From Gigaspora rosea (lineage: Eukaryota > Glomeromycota > Glomeromycetes > Diversisporales > Gigasporaceae), in assembly GCA_003550325.1 (NCBI GenBank), contig QKWP01000859.1:91956-155955 (forward strand): a stretch of 64,000 bases of DNA. Reading direction: 5' to 3'. Positions 1-12,045 of the stretch are shown here, one piece after another. A program made the position numbers and the translations under genes. Under the pieces are notes generated by a model, which did not search any database, was not told the DNA's origin, and saw only the letters and a list, made by a program, of their open reading frames with translations. How positions within the stretch are numbered: the first letter of the stretch is position 1; every line of letters begins with the position of its first letter.

Positions 1-574
1 GGTTAAATAGATATATATTTATCTATTATAAAAATTTAATATAAGGTTAATAATCAAATTTTTTCTAAATTTCAGTTTTTTAACTGTACTAAATTAAGCT
101 TTTTGTACTAAATTTAGTACAGCTTACGGATACCCATTAGTAATTAAATTTGTAAAAAAATAATTACTGTGCTAACCTGTCAAGTATGTCCAGGCGTGTT
201 GTTCAGAAATACCGATACAGGTTGGTTTCCTGAACCAGATGTTTAACTTGTATAATGCAACTCAATTTAAGCTCTCAGTTGATATTTTAACCCTTTATTA
301 TATTATAAATAATAGTTAATGCGGGCTTATTCGCTATACTATTGCTAAATACTAAAATAGTATAAATGTAGTATATTATAGTTTAATGTGGGTTTATTCA
401 CTATATGATTGTTATAATTTATGTATTATTGTCTGCTACGCATTCAATAACTATATATATATAAAATATTATAATTTATTTGGCTACGTATATGATGTTA
501 TAAATTTAGCAATAAGTATTATATTATATTTATCTATAACTATAACAATAATTATTATAATAATAATTACAACA
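1..574. other. AT-rich intergenic DNA, nothing recognised
   Basis: Very A+T-rich sequence with short stop-ridden frames. A small open frame at 386-595 is low-complexity (Y/I-rich) and is not called. No repeat end, RNA or coding signal was recognised. Confidence 0.6.
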
Positions 575-740
575 TGTAGTAATTACTACCTGTAATAATA
601 ATTACTACTTGTAATAATAATTACTACTTGTAATAATAATTACTACTTGTAACAATAATTACTACCGTACTTGTAATAATAATTACTACTTGTAATAATA
701 ATTACTACTCGTAATAATAATTACTATATGTAATAATATT
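575..740. repeat. 19-bp tandem repeat array (TGTAATAATAATTACTACT)n
   Basis: About eight head-to-tail copies of a 19-bp unit. Each unit is partly self-complementary (TAATAATAATTA), so single strands could fold. Later copies are degenerate up to about position 800. Confidence 0.85.
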
Positions 741-879
741 TACTACATGTAGTAAATATTATTGCAATTACTACTTTTTGTAATAAATAATTACAGTACT
801 ACATTACTACATATTACAATTTGAATTACAGCGACATGCTTTAGATTCAATACATGAAGATTTTCTAATTTATGACTTG

Positions 880-1545
880 TCATGAGTCGATATTACTTTC
901 TAGGCAAAGGCTCGCCTGTTTTTTAAGTTCATCTCTCATAATTTTACTGTTATTTATTGGGATCATAACCTTGTTATTAGTTGATGTGCAAATGCCATAT
1001 GATTTTGTATAGTTTTCCCATTCATTCAAAATATCATTATTATTCGTTGCAAAGTCAAAACTTTCCCAAACAGATTGTGGTGAAACTTCCTTTATATTTA
1101 AATAACATGCTCTATATAATCTGTGTCCAAAAATGATACTTTTTGGTAAAAAATGTTCATAAGTTTTAAATAGTTTTAATAATTCATGATAGGTATTGTG
1201 ATGCTTCAATGTATTTTCTACTGAATCATTTAGTTCTGCTAATGGTTTTAGTTCCACATTTTCGAAATTTAATTCTGCTATTGGACACAATATTCCTAGA
1301 TAAACAAGAGATTCATTTAATAAAATATTATCAATATCAAATAACCAATCATAAAATTCTGGATCAATATCAGAAAGATCAATATAATTATTTAATAGAA
1401 ATAAATCACGTTTTGTAGAAAATACTAGTTTATCTGAAATTTTCTAGTTAGATTATCCAACATTGAATGTTTAGACCTTATTTCAAAGTATGCAGGTTCA
1501 TCAGCAATTTGTAAGCCTTGTTTGCTATTAAAAAGTCATAGCGAT
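880..1545 (-). pseudogene. 3' fragment of a large fungal family protein (possibly MACPF-like/DUF7431 type)
   Basis: An open minus-strand frame gives 136 residues from an internal Met at 1290. The same frame stays open upstream to about 1440 and continues, after one single-base shift in a T-run (minus-strand A-run) near 1439-1443, to about 1545. Recognisable stretches include DPEFYDWLFDIDN, CPIAELNFENVELKPLAE and the motif FLPKSIIFGHRLYRA. I associate the last pattern (Y-x-x-F-x-P-K-x-I-x-G-x-x-L-Y) with a lineage-expanded Glomeromycotina family annotated as MACPF-like; that is memory, not a search. No start, promoter or 5' exons are visible beyond 1545, so this is a partial or broken gene. 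Function unknown. Confidence 0.4.
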
Positions 1546-1726
1546 AGCGATAGTTTAAAATTTCACTTCTAGAATTTTGCGTTGGTTCCTATGAATTATT
1601 AGATTTGCTAAACGTTGTTTATATATCTTTCGTAAGTGAATATCATTTACACGTGATCTAAAAATTTTAAGTAAATCTGATTGGCTGTTATGCAGAATTT
1701 TCAGAGGTGTTCTTGGAGTTGTTTTA

Positions 1727-1900
1727 CATTATAGCAATTTGCAAAAGATGTGACCCGATGATTTTTTTAATGATGATGGCTGAGAATCACTGAGATTCCA
1801 TTTTCGATTGGTTACGTTTATATTTCTTTAATTCTTAAAATCTGATTTTCACACGACATTGTGATCTGCAGAGGTCACATCTTTTTGCAAAGCGCAATAA
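1727..1900. mobile_element. Small TIR element (MITE-like), about 175 bp
   Basis: The ends are inverted copies of TTATAGCAATTTGCAAAAGA, followed on both sides by TGTGACC; the right end read inward is TTATTGCGCTTTGCAAAAAG. There is no coding capacity. No clear target duplication was found, so the superfamily is not assigned. Confidence 0.55.
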
Positions 1901-2996
1901 TTTTTTTTTCTAACGTGACAATAGGAATGAAATATCATACTCAGTTAAATGCAAAATTATCGAAGGCTATAAACTATTACGCCAAGTAGCATTGCAAAAT
2001 TCATGTAGATCTTAATACTGATAAAGCTATTATTATAAAATTTGAAACAAATCTTATCGCTGAAAACTGCAATATATTATAAATAGATACTAATGCAAAC
2101 ATTAATATTAAAAAATAAATTGCGTATCTTTTTGCATTTTTAATTTTTCATCTTTTTTTTTCCGGATCTTTACTACACAAATAAATTTATAATCACTGGC
2201 AATATCATGTTATTATCATGCTATCTACTACAATCGAAACTGAGCAGCGAAGCTGTCCATATAATCAGGTTCTAATTATTAATAATTAAAGTTGTGTGAA
2301 TAACTATCTGTGACATGGGGGCAAATCAACTCTATAATCAGAATGAATATCGAGTTCGTTTGAAAAGCAAAGTTGTCTGTTCTCTTCTCTATTTATCACT
2401 AACTTTATATACTTTTACCGATTGAACGTAAACCAATGATCAAGTGGCAAATGAATTTTAATTAGACTATACTCGAAAAATTGAATCTAATGAAAATCAA
2501 TGTAGTAGCTAGGTATTATAGCGATATGATAAAGAAAGTGGCCAAATTGTTCTCTATATCATAGATTTTATTTATTAATGTGGTCTATAATAAAATTTAT
2601 TCAAAATTTATTGAATATATAGCAAATATGTAGTGTATAATTGATAAAGTATGTATAGTAGAAATTTTAAAAATTTTATCTATCCCTTAAACCGTCTAGC
2701 GTACAAATTTGTACGCTTAAATTTTTATAGACCTGTTTTTGTGTATTTACTCCCGAATTTATTAAGCCACACCCCACCCACCACTTCCTAAGCTGAAATT
2801 TAAGCATATTACATGCTAATTGCTATATAATTTCTATTTTTCCGTTCTAATGTCATTTCAAAATCTATTATATAAGTTGATCATGATATAGCTTTACGAT
2901 CAAATTTTAATATTAAAAACGATACTTGCACGTGACAATTTATAAAAAAAATTCAAATTCTGTGATTTTTTGCACAAAAATTTTCTATTTCTGCGC

Positions 2997-3024
2997 AAAA
3001 AAAAAAAAAAAAAAAAAAAAAAAA
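2997..3024. repeat. A28 homopolymer
   Basis: Uninterrupted run of 28 A. It could be a decayed retroposon tail, but no body is recognisable upstream. Confidence 0.9.
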
Positions 3025-4011
3025 TTAAATTGTTAGTGTACTAAAACTTCCCAACAAACCACGATCGTGTTTTGTGTTAACTGATTATCTATCCTTCCAA
3101 GGATTTCCGTTAAAACTTACAAATAAATAAAAAATAAATAAGCAATTTGATTGGTCCGTATCAAATTCTAGTCTAAATTCCGCGTCTTTCTGCGATAAAA
3201 AATCCGATTTCTGAAAATACTCCGCAATCCGTGAATTCTGCGGCATTCGTCCCTGTTTGGATTCACCCTAGCCAATTTGAATGAAAATTTTTATAAAAAA
3301 TTTTTTTACTCCGTTTATAATTTCTTTAATAATTTAAGCGACAAATTTGTACGGATAACCTATACCAACCATAACATGAAAAATGACGATATTGGCGCTC
3401 ACCCTAACCCTAACTATTAAAAGGGGATTACTTATAAAAGATAAATTTTATAAGTATTGCTAACCATACATACATTCGTAAATTTTTTTTTGTTATATCT
3501 ATACGTACATTACTTAGATACGGGTTTATACAACACATATTTCTGTAATACTCAAATTTATTAAGATGGTTAATATTTTAATTCACAATGCAAAGAATTG
3601 GTATCGATATAAAGAGAACACTCAGCCCTTTAAACTATCAGGAGTAGGAATGGGAATCGATTTTATAATCGGATATTTTATTCGATTAATCGATTATCGG
3701 ATTAAAAAAAAAAAACTTAATTGCAGATCCGTCTATAATAGGTAGATTTACTATAGCGCAAATCCTATATTTAAAAAAAAAATGCAAGAATATACTTATA
3801 ATACAAAAATACCATTTTTATAATATATTATATAATTTATACTTGTTATATGCACCTTAAATCTCAAACATGTTGCCCGTATTTATAAATCTTTTATTAT
3901 CTTAAAATTTGAAAAATTTTATATGAAGGAAAGAAAGATTTCATAGTGTCAATTCCGTGTTTACTTATATTCTAACTTTTTGACGTTTATTATTCCCGCT
4001 TTTATTAGATT

Positions 4012-4350
4012 TCAAAGTATGCTCGTCATTATTGGCCTCTGAAAGTGCTCGTTCTGATGCTTCTTTCTTAAAGTTTGTGCTATATCTTCCGATCCAGCCT
4101 TTAATAATCTTTCCTGTTGGTATTTCCTCAAATGTAAGCTCTCATTTTTAGCCAAGTCTTCAAGATTAGTATGCATTTCTTCAGGTGAGTAACGATCTGC
4201 AGTTTTTAAGTTACCCGCCAAAAAAAAACCTTGTAAATATTGTAACACTTTTTTTGTCATATGTTTTCCAGCGTCCTTATTACCAAGTTTCATATTCTCT
4301 TTTGAGGCCCATTCCGCTTGAAAGGAAAATTCTGATCAATACTATAAGAT
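4012..4350 (-). CDS. Hypothetical protein, probable 3' exon of a repeated Glomeromycotina family
   Basis: A 93-residue frame from Met at 4293, open further upstream to about 4350 (reading FQAEWASKENMKLGN across that Met). The first in-frame stop upstream is followed by an AG, so a 3' splice acceptor is plausible. The protein is charged (EDLAKN, LRKYQQERLLKAGSED) and carries KVLQYLQGFFLAGN, which I associate with a multicopy, possibly transposon-linked fungal family. Function not recognised. The exon at 4671-5030 has the same orientation and may belong to the same gene. Confidence 0.4.
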
Positions 4351-4608
4351 CGGTGTTTTAGTATGTAAAAATTGTCATAATATAATAAATTTATATATAA
4401 TTAATTACCTTGTACCTTTTATAAATTTTAGGCAAACGTGAAAAAAATAAGAATTATCAAATGCAACTATAAGGTATATATATGTATAAATGGATATGCA
4501 TATATACCTCTCATGGCATCTGATATTTCAGCCAATTTATTACTACTAACTACTGTAAATAAAAAAAAATTTTTGTAGATAGTTAGTTTGAATTGCAAAA
4601 TGCTAGTG

Positions 4609-4661
4609 CTTATGCCCGGGTAAAATTTATTGTTATACTATTATAATAAATTACCCGGGCA
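4609..4661. repeat. 53-bp hairpin with TGCCCGGGTAA arms
   Basis: Near-perfect palindrome: TGCCCGGGTAA on the left, TTACCCGGGCA on the right, with an AT-rich loop. It lies between the two putative exons of the neighbouring minus-strand gene and could be a tiny MITE remnant in an intron. Confidence 0.6.
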
Positions 4662-4670
4662 GAGATTTTC

Positions 4671-5030
4671 TCAACAGATATCTATATTACTTGATTTGTT
4701 GTTTGTATTTTCGTTTGTTAATAGTTCAGATTTTCTAGGAGCTGGCATTGTCCATACGGTCTTTGGTACAGATGGTTCAGAAAATGTTGGAGATGGTCTT
4801 TTACAAAAGGGAGAAATCTGTGCAGGTTGGAAGTAGTTCCATTCACCTATATGAGGAAGAGATCGGGCACAAATGTACCCAGCATATTCATCCGTTAGAG
4901 GCCAGAACCATTCAAACCATTTGGAAATATCAGGTATAGTCTTGAGTTTTTTTTTGCTGGTATTGATTCCTGATTGTTGGCTAATTGTATTATATTGTAA
5001 AAATATACAGGTATATATATATGTTATCAA
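4671..5030 (-). CDS. Hypothetical protein exon, W/P-rich
   Basis: A 119-residue minus-strand frame. The first ~25 residues look like intron translation. The coding-like part runs from about residue 30: ISKWFEW, EYAGYICAR, WNYFQPAQISPFCKRPSP, VPKTVWTMPAPRK. Tryptophan- and proline-rich composition in such AT-rich DNA argues for real coding. No domain recognised. It may be joined to the frame at 4012-4350 by an intron holding the 53-bp hairpin. Confidence 0.4.
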   Translation of the reverse strand: MITYIYTCIFLQYNTISQQSGINTSKKKLKTIPDISKWFEWFWPLTDEYAGYICARSLPHIGEWNYFQPAQISPFCKRPSPTFSEPSVPKTVWTMPAPRKSELLTNENTNNKSSNIDIC

Positions 5031-5106
5031 AATATCTACGAGGCCTTAAACTAGATAACTATGTCATATATTCTTATATGATGAAAACCTGGAAGTGAAT
5101 ATTTAG

Positions 5107-5393
5107 TAGGGTTCCGCAATTTGATTTGATCTTCAAATATTTGAATCAAATATTTGATCAAATTCAAATTCAAATTTGACTATATTTGATTTGATCAAAT
5201 TCAAATATGGCAAAATTTGATTTGATTTGACAAATATTTGATTTGATTTTGAAAATTACTATTAAAAATTCAAATTCAAATCAAATTCAAATTCAAATAT
5301 TTGAATCAAATCAAATTCAAATCAGGGTCAATTTGATTTGATCAAATTCAAATTGATCCAATATTTGATTTGATTTGAATTTGAGGAACCCTA
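5107..5393. mobile_element. hAT-type MITE filled with TTTGAATC-like repeats
   Basis: Terminal inverted repeat TAGGGTTCC / GGAACCCTA flanked by a perfect 8-bp direct repeat ATATTTAG (5099-5106 and 5394-5401), as expected for hAT superfamily insertions. The 287-bp body is almost entirely permuted TTTGATTTGA/CAAATTCAAA and has no coding capacity. Confidence 0.85.
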
Positions 5394-5401
5394 ATATTTA
5401 G

Positions 5402-5986
5402 GGTTTCACTATAGTCTATTTCTATGCTATTCTACTGTTTCGATAGCATGTGTTGTTTTAATATTTTATAGTAAATATATACAATGTTTTGTGCTATTGA
5501 AATGACTAGAATATTGATCGTATTAAATTTTTCTGGACTATAGTGAAGAATTAAATTTTCACTTCTAAGTTTTCACTCTGTAGCATTTATAGATTTTTGC
5601 CATAGATATATTACATTTGATATTTCATGTTTATGATACTAGTCTTTATTATCAATATTTTAATGTGTTAAAATAAAAAATAGGATTATGACGGTTGATG
5701 TTATTTGTGTTTCAAAATAAGGTTAGGATTCTCTAATAACTTTCGTGTTGTCAAAATTGATCATAAAGATTCTTTATAATCAACTTTCACGGCACTCAGA
5801 ATAAGAATTATTTCTATTCAAAGGTTATATAAGATCAAAGGACCTCAAATACAGATTTTGGAAAGGTAAAGTGCATTCCTAGTTACGATAATCATATCTT
5901 TCATTATTTGTAAGAACTAAAGCTAATGATATTTTTGGTAATTTTAGACATAAGCAATAAACTAAGTGAATTTTTTTTTGAATACC
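5402..5986. other. AT-rich intergenic DNA
   Basis: No coding frame, RNA or repeat end recognised. Confidence 0.6.
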
Positions 5987-5995
5987 TATATATGG

Positions 5996-6287
5996 GGGAT
6001 GGCTAAAGCCATGTACCCACGTGATTTTTTGAAATTTTAGTTGAAATTCATATCAGAGTCTGTTTAGCATTAGGGTCGGGTTAGGGTTAGGACCAATATA
6101 AATAAAATTACCTTCCCGACATTTTTTATTAATGACCCAAGTTAGGTTTAGAATGCCGTTTTTATGTTCTTGCGTTTTTTTTGTTTTTTTGACTTCTTCG
6201 GGCTGATTCGTGTAAACAAAATTTCGCAACTCCGTTTGGTTGATTTACACGAAAATGTCACGTGGGTACATGGCTTTAGACGACCCC
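5996..6287. mobile_element. Mutator-type MITE, 292 bp, 9-bp TSD
   Basis: Left end GGGATGGCTAAAGCCATGTA; right end read inward GGGGTCGTCTAAAGCCATGT, both followed by ACCCACGTGA. A perfect 9-bp duplication TATATATGG flanks it (5987-5995, 6288-6296); 9 bp is the Mutator hallmark. The terminal motif TAAAGCCA-GTAC is shared with the 4.9-kb MULE at 34815-39718. The interior has GGGTTAGGGTTAGG-like sequence and no gene. Confidence 0.9.
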
Positions 6288-6296
6288 TATATATGG

Positions 6297-7116
6297 CAAA
6301 TTACGATTAATTTGACGAATAAGAAAATCTGCACGTGTGAATAGTAAGAATATTCACGATTATTACAAGGTTTTCTTATTTGTCAAAGTTAATTGAGAAG
6401 TCTCATGCTAATTTTGATAATTACTTTACTAAATATTCTTCTACATTGCTTTGACCGGTTAATACTGCTGATGTTTCTGCCGCTTTATTTTGATTTGGCT
6501 CTATGTGTGATATAGACATTCCGCTCAGATCTTGAATTGCTTTTTCAATTCCTGTTCCATTAGTAAGACTATATCCAATTCTAACATATTTTTAATTGCA
6601 TGCGCAATCTGTATTGACATGTTTATTAATAGGAGACAAAAAATTGAATTTTCTCCTGTCAAGTTAAATATTCAATGTAACAAATTGCACACTTTGAATA
6701 CCATTCGGTACCATTTAATATTTGATTGTTATGGATATCTACGTTCAAATCAAATAGAAAATAAATTACGCGATGAATGACATATGGATAACAAATTATA
6801 TAGTAGGGATATCAAGTAGTTAGTAATCTGATATAATCAGATTCGTTGGTGACTTTTCATATAATCGATTGTATTTTGTATGGAACGTTTACCGTAATTA
6901 GACAATGAAAATTCAAAGACCGGCAACCAATCAGATGGATACTTAATCATGCTCAAATAGTTCAGGTGAACTCAAGTTTAGAATTGAACTTTGAAAACTT
7001 GGTTTAGACTAAGTTCGAACTAAGTTTTAACCGAATGTTTATAATTAATTATTAGGTGAACCAATTAACATTCCTACTGAATGGTATTTATAATGTAGCA
7101 ATAACTGATACAATGT
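6297..7116. other. Intergenic, nothing supported
   Basis: One 82-codon plus-strand frame (6532-6780) with no recognisable family or start context. Otherwise AT-rich and stop-ridden. Confidence 0.5.
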
Positions 7117-8364
7117 CTACCTGTGTTTTTCAAAGAACTGACTTTTTGTTTCTCTAGCTGTCGCAAGTAAAATTCGCATCTTATAATCAACTACGATAAC
7201 TGCCCCGTAGTCGTCAAGTTCACATAATATGGAATTAAATTGAGCATTTAGGTATGTTTTACGAGTTTGATGGGCCAAATAGCATATTAGTTGTTCATAG
7301 TATTCCATAAGCTTTGTATGATATGAAACATCTAGCTTATCTGTTAGATCTTTAAATATATCAAACAGTTTATTACATTCTGGGCATCATGAAAAATGCT
7401 TATCTTTACATTTACCAAAGGCAAATAACAAACAATGGTTAATACAGTCTTCATGATTAATTTTACCATCTTTACTAATAACTAATTCCTTTTCATAATT
7501 CCATTTTAGACAATGGCGCAATAATTCTATTTTATTAATTAGGTCATTCTACAAAAATTATATATTAATATTAATACAAATAAATTTCTTTTTATGTTAT
7601 ACTAACCTGTATTGTTTTATGTGAAAAGTTTGCATTGGCCTTCTCAATTAAACTTTCAAAAGGTTGATATCCATAATTATTACACATAATACATAATCCT
7701 CCCAAGTCTTTTCAATATTGAAAACAGCTATTTTGTAAATGAGCCATAAAAGATGTACGTTTCATTCCATCAGGATAAGTAGCAGAAAACTTTTCCCAGA
7801 GTGCAGTTTTTTGTTCTTTTAGGTAAAGTACAGGTAATTCTGTGTTAGTGTCTACTTTATAGGAACTCATATTTATATTATCTTTATCATTAAAGAATAA
7901 TTTAAATTCTTTCTTCTTAACAATAGGTATTCTTGAACGAGTGATAATAGGTTTTTCTAATGCAACGCATCCGGGTCCATTAATACGAGAAAATTTTCAT
8001 GCTATATTAATTGTATTAGAGGATATCTAAATTATATACCGTAATTATATAATATTATATTTATAGATTTGGTAATTATAAGAAGTTAATAATCTATATT
8101 TTTTTTGCCCAAATTTTAATCAAAACTAGCATAAACTAGTTTATTATGAATTGGGCTAGCTATTATTATCTATATATAATTTTGTCTTATTTCTAATTCA
8201 TTTATTATTTTTTTATATATAAAGTTTTCTGCTATAATTGACAATATACGAACTTTTCCATCTATTCCTTTAGGATTCGCATTATAACTATTACGAAAAC
8301 AGTTCCAAAGTATTTTATCTAATAAAGTTCGTGGTGATATATCTAAAAATCTATCCTTATACAA
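7117..8364 (-). pseudogene. Decayed transposase-like gene (DDE-type candidate)
   Basis: Minus-strand pieces read in order. The first (8364-8170) contains SPRTLLDKILWNCFRNSYN. The next (about 7990-7700) contains FSRINGPGCVALEKPIITRS and WEKFSATYPDGMKRTSFMAH and ends in a stop. Then come RHCLKWNYEKELV with cysteine-rich CPECNKLF, and finally 7308-7117 with CYLAHQTRKTYLNAQFN, VIVVDYKMRILLATARETKS. The last segment (V-D-Y-K-M-R-I-L-x-x-x-A-R-E-T-K) resembles a Glomeromycotina multicopy family with a DDE-like D and a downstream SDNGPH motif, which is absent here. Frameshifts, stops and the missing 3' half mark it as dead. Family assignment is from memory. Confidence 0.45.
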
Positions 8365-9969
8365 GTTTTTGAGGGTATTACGATCTTTTCAGAATTAGGT
8401 GTGTTTGTCCAAAATTTAATCTATATATATATTTTATTCCATATTAGTTACTTTTTATGTTACTAACTTTTTAAAGATAAATAAGAATATATATAAACTT
8501 TGATAGGGTGCAAATCACCTAATCGCATCAAATCTGCATCGCTTAGAATTAAATTTTGAGATGATGATGGAGAATTCTACCAACTAGCTTGAAAAATAAG
8601 CATATTATGTAGTTCCTAACTAGGACTATAAAATATATTTTCAAACTTGGAAAATTTCAAATGCTTATTGAGGAGTTACTGTTTTAGATAATTTGTACCA
8701 TATAAGAAAATAATCTGAAGATTTTTAATGAGCTAGAACGGTCTTTTCAAGGTCTTATTATCTGATCCAAAGTGTAATAATAAAGGTATAATGCTAAAGC
8801 TGATAGCTTCGTGTTTTGAAATTCAGGTAAGTTTAATTAAGATTTTAATAATAGCATGGCATTATATATTAGGATTTAATACATTAATGTAACAATTTCA
8901 GATCAGATTGAAAAGCTGCTCTTGCTAATTTGAAACCTTTACAAAACTTTAGAAATGAATTAAATATTGCTAAGCAAATTATGTTAGGTTTTTTTAATTT
9001 ATGCACTTTATAAAGTAATATTTACTAGCACCGAACAATTTGATCTTATTTTGTGATATTAATTAACATTTGAATATAGGATTTATAATTGTCTTATATT
9101 TTAGATTAAATGTCTGATTATGCAAGCACTAATAGAAAACCTGTAAGTACAAATTAAAAGTTCATTGTACTGAACTTAAAATATTGTGTAATTACATATT
9201 ACAATTATAATCAGTAATATTATAAACATATTTCTAGAAGTCCGGTATAGTGAAAATTAAATTTGTACTTACAGGTCTTCCCTTAAATGCACATTTTTTA
9301 TATTGAATTATCAAATTGTTACGTGAGTATGTCTGAAGAAATATTAGAAAATTGAACTTAATTGAATTTTACATATTTTTTCTTTGCAATATCTTTTACA
9401 TGATATACAATTTCTATTTGACTTTAAGCATTTTCAAACAACACATTTAATGTGATTGATATATTATTCGTCATATAATTAATTGAATAATTTTAGGGTA
9501 AGGAGATACTAAGTATTATTAAACGTTTTATAATTGAATATAATAGGTTGAAAAATCGAGCGATGCTAGAAGAGAACCTGAATTCCAAATTTAATCGTAA
9601 TATTACTAAATTATCTTCAAAGGTTTTTAGAGATTGAATCTACTAAGGTAATGAATTTAATTCAGAGTTAAAACTTCTTTGTGCATTGCTCAATTAATTG
9701 ATGATAATTCTGATTAAAAATTTGAAATAATTTAGCATGTCAAAAAAGGCTTAGTTAGTGGAAAATTACTTAGCCATCAAGATTTGCATTTTCAAGATAA
9801 GTTTTTTTTTTTTAGTTAAAATGATTGTTTCATTGTTTCACTTAATCTCTAAAACAAATTTTCCACTAATTACAATTCAATGAGTTTTTGAAAATGCATT
9901 TATATTGGTAATTAAGAAATAATAAATAAATTTATAAAATTATAATTTATCATTACTTGATTACTAATT
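8365..9969. other. Intergenic with possible exon relics
   Basis: No full gene. Short plus-strand stretches look once-coding (about 8915-8985, reading AALANLKPLQNF; about 9550-9640, reading LKNRAMLEENLNSK, coiled-coil-like) but lack consistent frames or splice sites. A small inverted pair AACCTGTAAGTAC/GTACTTACAGGT spans about 9139-9277. Confidence 0.35.
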
Positions 9970-12037
9970 TAGATAAAATAGATTTGTCAAATGGAGTAAT
10001 TTCTGTACATGCCACTGCGCAAAATATTGTACGCTATGCCCACAATTTATAGCTTCGAAGCTCATGATCTTGTCCATATATTTTTTTAATGTGAGTATAA
10101 AGTTCAATTATATTACTCTTTTGCTGTTTTCAGTTTTGAAATACTTGATACCATCCATTATTTGAATTGCTAACTACTTTTTTTAAATGTAATTCAAATA
10201 AGTGATTCATGATAATTTCATTATCCCAATCCATATATGAGCATTCATTAGGTATAGATATTTGATGAAAAAATTTGATTTTGTATGCTTGTTCTAATTT
10301 ATTTAAGGTTATAGGATGATTAATGCCAAACAAGATATCACCCGAAATTGATTTTAGAACCCCAGTTTGATGCCAAATGGCATTTGGTGAGCTGTCTACA
10401 TATTTAATAACAATTTGGCTATCTTGATATATTGTTTTTTTTTTTTTTTTGTGTTAAAGTTCTCGCTTTGGGTGAGAGTTTATTTAATCAAGCCTGTGGA
10501 TCAAGAGCGCCTCTTTGGGCGCACCCACAATTGAGTTACATTGAATGAGAGTACAACTAGCCACACGTACAACTTTTGGTTGTCTAATTTAAGTAGTCCG
10601 CCGAAGGTTCTACACTAGTTGCCATACCTACAACCCAACTAGGGGATTGCCTATTTAAACCCTCTGGTCCAACGCTTTGTATGTCAATCCTACTTGTGAT
10701 CACCGGTACAGCCCTCCGATACATTAGTCAGTCGAAGACAGTCCCAGATGCTACCTATATCCCCTTAGGACTAATTTATCCTCGTGGGTAAACTTGGTAG
10801 AGCAGTCCCTGTTCCACACAGGTATTACCTACACTTTGGTAACTTACGCACTCACCGAGGCAAGCAACTTGCAGTCAGGGGGTACCTAACCGCTACCATT
10901 ACCTACTTCTGCTTTTGTAAGGTTCACACTGACCCCGGTACCCACCATTACTTTCCTACCGGTCCATCACCGGGTGCCCCAAACTTCCAAACCAGTTGTC
11001 CCAGAAGGGTTGATCTACCCAGCATTAGGTGCTACTATGGTTTTTCTTCCCCTGGTACCTAATTCCAGAACATAGGTCCTTTTCCTCTGGTACGACTCTG
11101 GCGGCCAGGTTGGTGGACCCTCTCCTCCGAAGGTCATGTCGTCCAGTTCTCCAGCTCCGGTTTCCGATATTCCGGTTCTGGTAGCACCGTCAAAGATCGT
11201 TGCTACCTCCTTACTCGGGACTTTCCAAATGGGTTTCCATTTTTCCGGTTCCTTGGATTTGTCTGTGTCACCGGACACAACTTCGCCCAAAAGCTTCCAT
11301 TCGAGATGGTAACCAAGGACTACAGGTAATATACCCAACTGATCGACAGGAAATGGTTACCGTAACACAGGTCTATTTTTCCAAAGAGTCACCAGTGGGA
11401 TTTGAACCCTAGACCTGCCACTTGGGGTGACAACTTACCAACTTCCCTAAGTCGCCACATCCTTATCTTGATATATTGTAATTGAATAAGAATCGTTATT
11501 AATATATTGAAAAAAAACTGATTGCTTCACTTTGTACTTATAAAATAATGAAGCCATATAATGACGACCACCTTTATTTGGATTTGGTTGTAAAATTTTA
11601 CCAAGTGATCCCACAAAAATTGATATATTTTTTAGTTTAATAATAAAAGGACGAAAATTAACATCTTCTAGTAATTTTTGAGCTATTTTAGGTTGATCTA
11701 GACCTAGATACGCAAGTCCAGAAAATTTTGTTTTAGTGTTAAATACAGTTGTTATTGCCGCAGAAGCACTTGTAATGATGCTGCTACTGTGCTCATTTCC
11801 TTCACAAATGTACCCAGGTTTTAAAAGACTATGTATGTAATGAACTACACGAATAAGAACAGGGTTTTTATTGAGTTGCACTATAACTTCAAGTCCTAAA
11901 CGTATAGGAATAGGGTAAAGCGAAATTTCTTCTTCTGAAAAAACCCACCAATTTTGTAAATATAGACCATAATGAAGTTCGGGAACGATAATACCAGGTT
12001 TAATAAGTTCTCCTAAAGTTATGAGTATATTTGACAT
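9970..12037 (-). pseudogene. FYRC-like hypothetical gene disrupted by a SINE insertion
   Basis: Exon sequence starts at ATG 12037 and runs in one frame to YSITIYQD at about 11465, then enters the SINE-like element (10436-11463) and stops. Removing the element and one copy of its 16-bp duplication rejoins the frame directly at 10419 and keeps it open to a TGA at 10130, about 287 codons. Beyond that TGA the frame stays coding-like (KSNIIELYTHIKKIYGQDH) to about 9970, with one more stop (TAG), so the original gene was longer. The segment SPNAIW...ISGDILFGINHPIT matches the general FYRC pattern (SP-x-x-W ... G-x-x-LFG-x-x-x-P), and GRHYMASLFYKYK could be the FYRN half. This assignment is tentative; alternatively it is a lineage-specific multicopy protein. 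Confidence 0.55.
10436..11463 (-). mobile_element. tRNA-headed SINE-like retroposon, 1028 bp
   Basis: Flanked by a perfect 16-bp duplication TATCTTGATATATTGT (10420-10435 and 11464-11479). On the minus strand it begins GGATGTGGCGACTTAGGG, has a Pol III B-box-like GGTTCAAATCC (complement of 11398-11409), and ends in poly(A) (poly-T at about 10436-10450). Open frames inside (11015-11338, 10784-11062) do not resemble reverse transcriptase, so it is non-autonomous and would need a LINE partner. A related copy lies at 61684-62392. It is much more GC-rich than its surroundings. It interrupts the FYRC-like gene. Confidence 0.9.
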
Positions 12038-12045
12038 TATAATCT

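Larger units (their letters stand above)
1546..4011. other. Gene-poor AT-rich region
   Basis: No convincing coding region on either strand. It holds a short inverted-repeat element (1727-1900) and an A28 run (2997-3024). A short ACCCTAACCCTAAC motif at about 3402-3415 resembles the telomere repeat. The rest is unremarkable AT-rich DNA. Confidence 0.6.

Noticed and set aside
386..595. 69-codon plus-strand frame
   Set aside because: Y/I-rich low-complexity translation of AT repeats; no start context or family.
575..740. CRISPR-like regular array
   Set aside because: Contiguous 19-bp repeats without unique spacers in a eukaryotic context; a plain tandem repeat.
10784..11412. Three open frames within the GC-rich block as genes
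   Set aside because: They lie inside the SINE-like element, overlap on both strands and show no reverse transcriptase or other domain.
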